From: Bolinopsis microptera
Lineage: Eukaryota > Ctenophora > Tentaculata > Lobata > Bolinopsidae
Direction of reading: 5' to 3'
Length of the DNA: 64,000 nucleotides
NCBI RefSeq assembly: GCF_026151205.1
Contig: NC_087072.1
Span: 22,082,603-22,146,602, forward strand
Every line of letters begins with the position of its first letter. Positions within the stretch are counted from its first letter, which is position 1. Below the pieces are notes generated by a model, which saw only the letters and a program-made list of their open reading frames with translations, had not been told where the DNA came from and did not search any database. Position numbers and translations under genes: made by a program. This document shows, piece after piece, positions 1 to 10,900 of the stretch.

Positions 1-159
1 GTTTCAGATAATCATAGCAGTAAGCCTAGTCAACCAGATAATAACCCCACTATAAGACTTCCTGTTGCGTCTGGAGGGCCGGAATCAGCATTTGAACTGA
101 AACCTAGTAGGGGGAACTCTAGCAAGAAAGTGAAAGCCCCCGCATGTACTCTTTTGTAG
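1..159 (+). CDS. C-terminal coding exon of an unknown gene (partial)
   Basis: Frame 1 is open from the window edge to a TAG at 157-159 and gives 52 residues of a hydrophilic, Ser/Pro/Asn-rich tail ending in ACTLL. The composition is unlike the AT-rich DNA that follows. A possible acceptor (gtttcag) lies at 1-7, so the exon may begin at 8 rather than left of the window; the frame is open either way. An ATTAAA-type poly(A) signal lies about 15 bases after the stop. No domain is recognisable; a low-complexity cytoplasmic tail of a membrane protein is one possibility. Confidence 0.5.
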   Translation, partial: VSDNHSSKPSQPDNNPTIRLPVASGGPESAFELKPSRGNSSKKVKAPACTLL

Positions 160-671
160 CTTTATAGTGAGATTAAAGAATATTTATGATGTTGTAAAAT
201 ATTCAATTTGGTACAATGATGAGTGAAGTTTTGAGTTAATGTGATCAGTGAATTTGGCAGTATTATTAGACTTTTGTGTTCTTCTGTAAATAGGTAAAAA
301 GATAAAGCACCTCTCTCAAGTTATGTTTGACGGAAATTTATTGCCGGGTATAAGATTTTTATGCGGGAGGGAATTAATCCCATCGATGTAAACTGTTGGG
401 GGAGGTGAATCATATTTTTTTCTGACACTTAACAGCGATAAAATATTTAGCTTCCAGCGTTTACTAATAAAAACCAAGAATCACTGTCACGTGTCAAAAC
501 AAATATAGTTTAATAGTTAGCCTACCCGTCAGTATCCTGATCTGTTTTTGTTCCTTCGAATTTGTTTATTGGCAATAACATCGAGTGAGTCGATGATGAT
601 TTCATTCAATCATTCCCGTGGATCAATTATTGCGCTGTCGATAGCAGTGGCGTAGCCGTAACGTTGCCTGT

Positions 672-705
<34 letters not shown>

Positions 706-1975
706 CCGAAAAAGCGCCCCACTGTTGGCGCCCCCTCCCCTTTTGGCGCCCCTCCCTTAAATTGAACAAATTAGGTGATTTTAGAGGATACGCCGGTAAA
801 ATCTCTAAAAAAGTGTGTTACTAAAGCAAAACGCACAGTTTTGCTGGTACCTCAGTTAAGTTTTTCAAAATTGTCCCACATTCAAACGACGATTTGGTGC
901 CCCCGGGGCCCTTCGTTACGCCACTGGTCGATAGTATTTAAGAGCTGTCGCAGCTGTCATCGAATACCTCTAATTGAAACCATGAGTAATCTGAATCAGA
1001 GTACTGGAATGTCAGTATTTTGAAACTCAGACTTCCATGTCTTGAAGTTGATTTTGGTAAAATCTGCAATCGTGAATTACTCAAATACGTCTTTAAATGT
1101 CAAAACTCCACGGTTTATTTCTCATGGCAGACGAAAAAATGAGGTAATGACGTCGTTATGGGAATCGACGAGCATAAATCGATTTTATTACAAGTCGTAA
1201 AATCTTACGTTTACCTTCAAACGTCATCTTATATTTTGTATATTTGTCTAAAAATCTTGAATGATGCAATCATTCTCAAAATTCGAAAGTATGTATTTCT
1301 TTGAAAGATTTATAATTGAAACCGACAGTTATCAAGACGTTTTATTGGTTCACATAAATTTATTGATTCATTGTAACCATCCAATGGATGGGAAGTTTGA
1401 AGAGCAAATTTAAGTATAACAATAATTAATATTCAATGTTCTTAATGGTCATAATGGTATTCTGATACAATAGATGTGTGGGGGAAATGCTCACACTATA
1501 GACTGAAGTTATCTAAATTCTGAATAATCACAAATTAAATTTCTATCTTGATGCTTCCAAACAAATTCCAATTAAGTAATACACTATTGTACAAACATAA
1601 AATTATCGCATCAAAAAATGTGTACATTATTCTACATTCTACAAGGCTACAGCATTCACATGACGCTATCCTAGGCTAGATCAAAATGGATAGACATAGC
1701 CTACTTAGTTTTCTACGATATCATGCCGTTGTTAATGATGCTAACTGCCAGTTTTATCAACATCCAAGACTCTGAATACTCAATACTGCTATCAAATGGA
1801 CAGGAGATATTTCTCATAGTTAAACAAGGGTCAGTTATAAGATCGTGAAATGTGAATTAAAGAACGCATCATTAGTATATTAATAATAACAGTGAATAGT
1901 AACAAGTTTTAATAAGATAAAGTGAAATGTTCACTAGGGATAGTGAATTTCGTTTCAGTCGTCTGAAAATGGGGT
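160..1975. other. Intergenic, AT-rich, one MITE
   Basis: No gene is supported. Contents are the 3' flank of the left-edge gene, the MITE at 645-926 and AT-rich unique sequence. The ORF at 775-1023 begins inside the MITE and is not coding-like. Confidence 0.6.
645..926. mobile_element. hAT-like MITE with 8-bp target duplication
   Basis: Terminal inverted repeats begin CAGTGGCGTA (left) and end TACGCCACTG (right). The element is flanked by a perfect 8-bp direct repeat, GTCGATAG, at 637-644 and 927-934. The 8-bp duplication and CAG-type end fit the hAT superfamily. It is 282 bp, has no transposase and contains a run of about 29 C near 676-704. Confidence 0.8.
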
Positions 1976-2680
1976 TCATTCATCCTCTGTCTGAGAGCTA
2001 GTATAACTAAGCTGATCACTGTGTACATACCCACTGGTACAAGACACCGGAGACATCCTGCCCAGGGCACGCTCCGCCAGCCGCTCAACATCAAGACAGT
2101 CTGACACAAAGTAGAACCTCCCCCGGGTGAACTCTAAGATCCCCTCTGCTACTGATATATCTCTCTTGAACTGAGTGTATTTTGAAGATTTGCGAGGGGC
2201 TCTTAAAACGTGTTCCTCTAGCCGTGTGCTCGACCTTCTAACTCCAGTAATGCAGCTTTCTGAGAGAACTCTGTGGTCTTCAGACCCGATGTGGTCTAGT
2301 CTGAGCCAGGCTGTACCCGCTCGTAAGGTTTTTCCCGTTGTTAGAACGTAAAATTTGGTGTCCTGTTCCACTCGGATGGGAGGATCGAACAGGGCCCCGC
2401 AATATGGTTTAGGACGGAGCATAGCAGTTGGAGTTACAATAAAAGCAGTGGGGGTTGTCGTAACCAGCAGAGTAGACACCACAAGGACAAAGAAAACGAA
2501 CTGGTGTACTTTCCAGAAGCTCCAGCCCCTGAGGATCAGGGTGAGAAGGGAGCGAGCCAGGGCCACAAGAACTGCACAACCGACAGGAAAGCAGTAGATC
2601 ATGGTAACAACATTGTCTCGGGTCTGGGAAGCGGTTATCAAGTTGAGGACACTGTCGAGGTACTCCTCTCTGTTGCTCAT
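1976..2680 (-). CDS. Uncharacterised two-hydrophobic-segment protein, 234 aa
   Basis: A single open frame of 234 residues. Two strongly hydrophobic segments lie at about residues 24-50 (VVTMIYCFPVG...) and 55-87 (FWKVHQFVFFVL...). They are followed by a mixed, basic, probably soluble half and an acidic end (SSQTEDE). This suggests a small membrane protein with two helices and a C-terminal domain. I do not recognise a family. It lies about 1.8 kb downstream of the receptor-kinase gene on the same strand and has no introns, unlike its neighbours, so it could be a retrocopy or one large exon of a longer gene. Base composition and length favour real coding; upstream exons cannot be excluded. Confidence 0.55.
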   Translation of the reverse strand: MSNREEYLDSVLNLITASQTRDNVVTMIYCFPVGCAVLVALARSLLTLILRGWSFWKVHQFVFFVLVVSTLLVTTTPTAFIVTPTAMLRPKPYCGALFDPPIRVEQDTKFYVLTTGKTLRAGTAWLRLDHIGSEDHRVLSESCITGVRRSSTRLEEHVLRAPRKSSKYTQFKRDISVAEGILEFTRGRFYFVSDCLDVERLAERALGRMSPVSCTSGYVHSDQLSYTSSQTEDE

Positions 2681-4490
2681 CTTCTTCTTGGTTGAAGACC
2701 AACTCGATTCTCTGCCCTAGGTTAGAAGGTGTGCTTTTGTCGGTTGTTTCTTTGTGTAGCAATTTGGTGTAGAGATTTGTTAGACTTAACAGATTTGGAA
2801 TAGACTGTTTATTTTTACTATCAAATACAATCGCTCCTATTCATAGCAATCTGTGGTTAAAGCCAGTGCACGGTCGATGTATGAAACCATTTCACATTGC
2901 CCTGTGATATCATTATAGTTACATTAATTTTCAATATTTGAATACTAGGTATACACGGCAGCATAACATCTTAACACTAAGGTTAAGAAACGACACCACC
3001 CACAAAATATAAAACCTTCTCTCTTAATACAGCGAAATTGAAGTGAAATAGAATCTATTGTGCATCTATTATTACTAAACAGCCAAAATTAATAAAGTCG
3101 CAAGGACCAATATTGAATATTTATTAGACAAATGGGGCTACTACTAGTGCTACTAGTGGCCATGTGACACACTAACATATTGCTTTACATTAGGACTGCT
3201 TTGAAGCACCTAATAGTAATAATATAGCTACTTCGACGGCATCGACAAATGCTAAGAAAGGTCCATTATAACTGTACGACGTACAGTACAGTAATGTAAT
3301 TTTAGGCTTAAGCTCTGCTTTTTAGCACTGGAGCGTCAATTCGCTCTCTAAAAAGTTAAAATAAGCCGCTAATTGATTGTTTCGTCTAATGTAAGCATGC
3401 GGCAAAATACGTATCTAAAGACCTTCTAGTCTTCACTGTTAAAGTACAAAGTAATCATCGTTTAAGGAAGCGTAAAGGTTTGTTCGATCATTAAGCAGTT
3501 AAAATCGCAATAAATCTTGGTAAAATTCACAAAGAGAAATGGAGACAGCGGTTATTGCCTGCTAACAACCTAGCTCAAACGACCTTTTCAATTATCTACT
3601 GGAAATGACGATAACAAAATAATAGTTAGTCTCCTAGGATGCAGCTGAATAGTACATTACTTGAACCTTGGTCCCAGAGCCGGATATGGGCTCAAGCTAA
3701 ACGGACCATCTAAACGCACGCTTCTGTAATAGTTAGCATGGCTCATTATAACTCTTACTCGCTTATATCTTATACAGTACATCATGTACTTGTTTTCTTA
3801 TTGTATAAATGAGGATAATGTACCGTAAATTTGTATAGAGGAATTTTAGGCAAATTTGTGATTAGGCGTTGAATCGTTGATAGCACAAAAACTAAAAGAA
3901 ACAATTTACATTTTGTTAAAAATTGAAAAGTTATCGAAATCAAAAATACATATTACAGTCATATTTACAAATTCTCAATTCAATATGTTCATAAGAAAAA
4001 ACAGTCAGCAAACAATCATTGTAACTTTAAAATATGAATTCTTCAAAATACTCATCTGCAATTTCAAATTAAATCAATAAAATCTTTAAATGTTCCGTTT
4101 TTATTAACAAAAATAATCAATTATTCAATTATCAAAAAATTTTCAGAAACGCTTGCTTATAATTCAAAAGACATCTTGATTTATATAAAACACTAACAGT
4201 CTGTTTTTAGAAGGATTGTTCACAGCTCCTTACTGAGCTCACTAACCAAACCGAACATTGCAGCATATAATTAGCATCCAAACTTCTGACTTATCTCCAA
4301 CTAGCCAGCTCTCAAGTGTTCATGTAGTCTGACCTGGTGATCTCTGCCATGCCTCTCTCGTCAACAAATCCGACGTTGACCTGTATGGTGGATTATTTTT
4401 ATTAGCGCGAGGATCATGCTAACAAATTGTGCCATACAATGTGCAGTGATGTGAAAGGTTCCAACAGCTAGATCAATACTTAACAGACTG
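2681..4490. other. Intergenic; 3' flank of receptor-kinase gene
   Basis: AT-rich, with no supported ORF. On the minus strand an AATAAA hexamer lies near 4395-4400, about 90 bases past the kinase stop codon, and is a plausible polyadenylation signal. Confidence 0.45.
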
Positions 4491-4969
4491 CTAGACTCTT
4501 TTACAAACCGGTTGAATCTCTGCTGGAGCCTCAGAATTAGGTCTCACCATCTCCACTTGAGCGTACTCGGTACCCAGAGGATCACCAACTATCGTATCCT
4601 CCGGCTGGAGACATGGCTTTAACTCTGCGGGTGATTTGTGTTCCTTGTAGTCGTTCTTGAAGACCACACTGTCCCCTTTGAAAGCCACGTTTTTGTACTG
4701 GAGTCCCGGCACCTCTCCCCCGTTGCTTGGACCCGGTGGATCGGGGGTAATTTCTACCTGTCAGACACAATATTGGGCTTCGTTGTTGCAAAATTTAGCA
4801 TTTTAAAAATTATTAATATCAGATAACAGAAAACCAGGGGCAAAATATATGAAATTTTGGGTGGAGGGACATAACATACCACTTGAGCGACGGAGGGGCT
4901 ATCAGCAGGATCTTCTATCTGCAATATAGTTTCGTTGTCTACGGGTACGTACTCCGATGCTGTTTTCTC
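4491..4969 (-). CDS. Receptor kinase: C-terminal signalling tail (exons 25-26)
   Basis: About 118 residues after the kinase, in two exons (4880-4969 and 4491-4757) that join in phase 0. The tail is acidic and Pro-rich. Its tyrosines sit in contexts such as EYVPV, QYKNVAF, NDYKEH and EYAQVEM. YKNV fits the Y-x-N pattern used by Grb2-type SH2 domains (family knowledge); the others are possible SH2 or PTB docking sites (inference). It stops at 4491. Confidence 0.8.
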
Positions 4970-7900
4970 CTGTTTACAAGATTATTTGATTTTATATTCT
5001 TTAAAATTTGCAAAAATTGTATTGTGCAAGTTAGAATCATCAAAGAGTTAATATATAAAAACTTCCTACCTTGAAATCCAGGAAAGCTTGGTAGTGATTG
5101 ATTTGTCCTTCTATGAAACTTTTGATTTCAGTGAAGCTCGGCCTATCCGCTGACTTGAACTCCCAACACTGAATAGAGACGGAGTATCATATTATGTTGA
5201 TATTATGTTATGTCGATCAATAAAAAGTCGGTACCTTTTGGTTTGTTTCATGATAGCGGGAATTATTTTAAGTGAGACCGAGTACCTACAAAGCTACAAG
5301 TTCCATGTACCTGAAGCATAATGGAGTAAATGAAGTCAGGGGTACCATTAGGAGCTGACATCCGGAACCCGTTAACAAGTCTATCCCTAAGAAGAGAAGG
5401 GTCTATACCCGGATACGGGCTCCCACCTGTCAGGGATTAGTTGGGGATTAGCTGGCATTAGTTAAGGGTTGACTGGTTACTGATTAGTTTCTATATTTTG
5501 AGATCAGGGTATAGCAAAAGAGATTTGACGATCAGCTCATTACTAAATCTCTAAATAAGCTAACTACATGATATGGGAGCGCTTAAATTATCAGAGACAA
5601 GTTTACTCGGATCTTCAAATCTACCGCTTAACACTTACCCCATGAGAAAAGCTCGTACATGAGCACACCAAACGACCACACATCACTCTCTGTGGTGAAC
5701 TTGAGCTCGAATATGGCTTCAGGGCTCATCCACTTTATCGGGAGTCGACCACCCTCGCTTTGGTATTCGTCGTAATTATAAAGGTCTCGTGCCAGCCCGA
5801 AGTCGGTTACTTTGCACTGTTTGTTCGTGCTGATCAGGATGTTACGAGCTGCCAAGTCCCGGTGAACGAAGTTTTTCTTGCTAACATACTCCTGGAATCA
5901 TTGTGTCAGGTTTTGATATGTAGCATAATGCATATAATATGAGGAATTATAAAGAGAGACTTTTCTCACATGAAAGACCGAGTTCAATAATCCCTGGTAT
6001 TACCATGCCATTAGAGATCTGCCATGCGAAGAAGACTTGATCCTCTTGAGAAATGCAAGCCTGGTTTTTCTCTTTATTCTTCTGCAGGAAGTTCATCAGG
6101 TCACCCCCATCCACATACTCCAAAATCAGGCAGTACGGCTGATACACGACAATAGAGCCAACGATTCCAACAATATTGGGGTGGTTTCCTAGCTTCTTGC
6201 TCAGCCTTATTTCTTCCAGGAACATTATTCCGTCCCGTTCAGTAGCTACATCTGATGGTTGTGTTTGGCTTTAAGTTTCAGAACATTCTTAAAAATATGC
6301 CTTAAAATTGTCCACATCTCACAGCGAGATGCCAATATTACAGTAATCTGAGTAATCAAGCGATCAAAAATAAAATTGACAAAATATAAAATAGCCACAG
6401 ATTTAGTCATCATTATACAAAATAATCACATAGAAGCTGATCTAGAAAAAATGAAATCGCCAAATAATTAAAGCACAGTTCCGGGAATCATAGCCATCGG
6501 ACAACATTAATTAATTAATTAATTAATCCCGTCACTTTCTAGTTTGTTAGGATGGCGTAAAATAAATTTACCATAAAAGCGTTATAACCCCGATAAAAAT
6601 GGTTTACTTACTGGAAAGTTCCTTTACAGCCACAACAATTGAGGAATCGTATTTAGGTTTAGTCAGAAGACTTCCCTTGAACACCATTCCGAAAGCTCCC
6701 TCGCCCAACTTGTCTTGCAGTTCCAGATGCTCCCTCTTTACCTGATATATAGACATGTCAACTGACAGTTACAAAGAGAGTCGAAAGAAATGGAGATGAT
6801 TTCCATAGAAAAACGGCTTCATACCTACCAAAAACCAGTATATACATTCAGTAAGTGTAGCGAATAGCGATGGTAATGGTATTCGGATCGTTTTTCAACA
6901 ACAAAACATTCTTGATGATACAATAAGTTATTTATACTTTTACCGAACTGAACGTTCGACTTCGGTAAGAGTTCGATCGCGGTGATTGCTTTTTAAAGTT
7001 TTTGGAGTTTGGCACCTTTTAAAGTTCATTGAGTGCGTTTTCTCGACTATGCATCCTGGTATTTGCTGTTGTGTTTTCAAGTGTCCATCTAGAACAGGAC
7101 ACTAATGGATGGGAACAACACTACAGATACAAACCTCGCTCTAAACACGTAGTTCCTCAATTACTGGGCCGAGAATCTGGAGAGAACGGAGTATAAATCT
7201 GATATTCCTTACGGCTTACACTGCTACAGTTAATTAATAATTATTTTATCGCCTGATCCTCAAATATATTCCTGATTAGGCCAGGGTATCGGTTCTAAAA
7301 ATGATATCCTTTAATTCAAGATATCTATCGAACAGCCTTGGAAATATAAATAACAATGATTAAGCAATGGTTATAATGCTCTCCAACTTAAAATAAAACA
7401 GGCAAACTGTGAAAGTTCGCCGATTAAAATGATGCCCTTAAATTCAAGTTATCAATTGCTCAAAACTGACACAGTTAATCGAATACATAAAGCTTCATTT
7501 CTTCGTTTATTGATATTTCCTTGTGTGTAACGTGATATTGAGAAAGTTTTCGCTTAAAATTAATCGTTATGCCTACCATCTTTATTGTCTATATATATAA
7601 TATATATTATAAATAATACCTATTATAAATAAAGAACATGAGGTCCGGATTTTAAAAGTTTGTTTAATAAGCAAAACCGTTTGATAGTCCTCGAGTAAAA
7701 TTGTTGAGCTCAAATCAGTTCTAATTCTCAAAGTCAAGCCATGATAGCCCTCATGCTACATAAATTTAATAGCTAAGAACTAGTTAATCGCATATTTTGT
7801 TATAAAATAAGTGAAATAGTAACTTCAACCCCTACTTGTAGATCATCCGAGACAAAATCTATTAAAAATAGTAACCTGCAGCTGCGGACCCATTTAAATA

Positions 7901-10900
7901 GCACAGCATTTGCGCGCTTATATATCAGTCTGAGTGCACAAGGGCGGGATGATATTTCCTCTGATCAATGTCAGTGTCAGCCAAGCCAATGGCGTAAAGC
8001 TGTATTTCAGTACATGGTTCGGCACAGTCAAACTCAAACAGTTCGGCTGATATGTGCGCAGCCGCGGACCAAATATTCAACTTATGTGTCTGTCTGTGTC
8101 AACTTTAAACCACACATAAACTTATACCGAAAGCGTCGCGTTTCAGCTACTTCCGGTCGCGTGGGTAAACTATTCGGCTTTTACAGCATAGTGGGCAGTG
8201 GCGACAGTAATAGCGCTGTTACGTACTCCTTCGTTACCTTGGTTACTGCATGCAGATATTGCAAGGTCTCTGAATCTGATTGTGTGCAGCCAATTTACGA
8301 TTTACAATCTCCACTGATTATAAATCTGCACAGTCAGCTAAATGAATCTTCTTGAAGAATTCTCACAATACACACCTCTAGTACGATAAAGAATAATATA
8401 TTATTATAGTCCTACCTCCCAATCATCAGTAAGACGCTTAACTCTGAGCATTTCAGCGCGTGTAGCTTTAGCTTTCTTGAGGAAACAAGCAGCGGGGAGC
8501 ACGAACACAATGATAGCTGCAAGGATCCCAATCACAATCCAATGTGTGTCTGAGAAGCAGATTAATTGTTATTATCTTCATATTTTGCAACAGAATTGTG
8601 TTATATGCTATAGTATCTCAAATGCAATATATCGTTGCATTCTTCAGAATTTTTCTGTGGTAGGTTCAAGGTTGAATTGCGCTGCAATTTATTATATTAT
8701 TAAATCAAGTTTGTTATACCGCTAAAGATATAGATAAGCATTAACAGTTTAAGGAGACAGCTCCTCTGTCGTCTGGATGCATTTTTAGATATTATAGAAA
8801 AATTTATTTATTTTGATCGTTCAGGTTGAAAATTCGGAATGAATTTAAGTGAAGAGAGAAATCGGGTTTTTATATTAATGTTTAAATTCTATCGTGTTGA
8901 AGATGTATGCCTGCCTATATTCAATAAGTCAATACCAGGCATGTTGTCATGGTAACAGGCACTTGTAACATCTCTATTTAGTGAACTTGTCAGCGTTAAT
9001 TACTTGTCAGCGAATTATTGGTATAATGTTCAAGATGAAGCCACGCTATTTCTACCCCGCTCTAACGATTTAAGTGTGGCATTATTACCAAAATGTCATA
9101 AGTCAAAGTGACCTATACTTTATCAAAGTAGCGAAGTTTTATTCAATAATTTAAATATTAAAATATTTGATGCCATTAAATATCTCATTACTTTAGTCAT
9201 TCGTATTTGATATAAGATAGAAATCAGCTCATCTCTAAGAATTAATAGTTAAATTTAAAATCGCGATAGGGTGAAATTTGAATGTTAGGTTAACTTAAGT
9301 TGTCCATTTCAATAAACCATGAAATTTAAGATCGAGCAGACACAATCATCTCAAATTGCACGATTGTCGTAATAATTAGATAACCATACAAATACAAATA
9401 TTTATTAAATTATACTCGAACAGATTTGGTAACCACTCCACTTGCCACTAGAGCTCGGTTCTTGAGGGGGATTGACAACTTTGCACACTTATGTTGTTAA
9501 TCTTCTAAAACATATCGGTGATAATATGACAAATCCAACCAACGCAATGCAGCTGAGTTGTAAAAATTCGGTAAACGTTTGAAAAAAATCACCCGAACTT
9601 TAGATCATTTGAAGTAAATTTTCAGTTAATTGACATTTTTTAACTTTAACAGTTTTTTTATAATTTTCGTCCGATTGCTCAAAATTTCTAACTTGATGAA
9701 GAAAATCCATTCTTTAAAAATTCATCATTCTACACATCGGTTATATATGGGTATATTGAATACATGTTATGTGTTGTTGCTTTCAACATAAGTTACCTAC
9801 GACGAAAAATGTGAGCTAAGATATCTCGTCTAATCTTATTCTTTGTGATTAGGTTACTTCGCTAGCACGTTTAAATCTTCCAATCAGTCTCATTAAAGTT
9901 AAACTTAAATATCCTGCAAAAACTTTAATCTCAGAATATCTGAACCAGGTCGTTCCCGTCAAACCAATTTTATAAATTTGATGACCCAGTTCAATGTCTG
10001 TAACTAGCATCAGAACACTCTTCACTACCGACTACACTTCACTACCGGCGAGAAATTTACCAATCTTTTCTTGACATGTATCAGACATAACCTGACACAA
10101 AATATCTGACACGAAATCTTAATGTGAACGAAAGTAATTCCGTGGAAGATCGCTATTGGAACGTACCGGTTTGACACAACTGTACTTGTAGCTGACATGA
10201 TAGTTGGGTACATCTGACATGTGACTAATGGATATCGGACGCTGGTTATAGACTACCACAGTACCCCATACCTAGCAACTCAGACAGCTGGCAGCCGGAC
10301 GGGAGCTGCTGCAGGGAGCTGCTGTTACTGGCCTCACGTCACACTATAATATTATCTCTTATACTGAGAGATGCCGCATTTTTCCAGTACCCTTGTCTTG
10401 CACTCTTTCTGTCTGGGGTTGTCGGACAAGAATTGTAATTCCTCTGTAGCTGGTCGGCTGCTTGATCTTCCGTAACATCTGCATACCTCGTACGCTCAAC
10501 TAATGATTTGGATAGCTGCTTTGTGACCGAGTGTAAAGGACAGTGCTGGACAGTGAAGGCAGGTGGTAGATTGCGTGTTACAAATCTGTAGTGCTAGTTC
10601 ACCTCAGGTACCGGATTATCTGTACAAGTATGAAAACTTTTTAACAGCGCATTCCGCCCGTTAAAGCGGCAATTTAAATAATTGACGCACTAAAAAGGCT
10701 CGGATCGGTAAAATTACGACTGCTAGAGCTTGTTTAACACTAACTTCACCTAACGGATCCGGCAGCTGAGGAATGTGACTAGTTGACTGCTTTGATGGCT
10801 CGTTAGGCGCCTCTTCCTTTTGATTGGTCGTATACAAATCCTTAAACTAGTCACTCTTACATATTGTTAATTAGTTTATACGTAGTAATATAATTATGTA

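Noticed and set aside
2355..2762. ORFs overlapping the 1976-2680 gene on both strands
   Set aside because: Alternative frames of the same GC-richer segment; the 234-codon frame is longer and has coherent hydrophobic segments.
5760..5942. Plus-strand ORF over the kinase catalytic loop
   Set aside because: Shadow of the minus-strand kinase exon.
8014..8355. 113-codon plus-strand ORF in intron 19
   Set aside because: No recognisable domain; antisense to an intron and of a length expected by chance.
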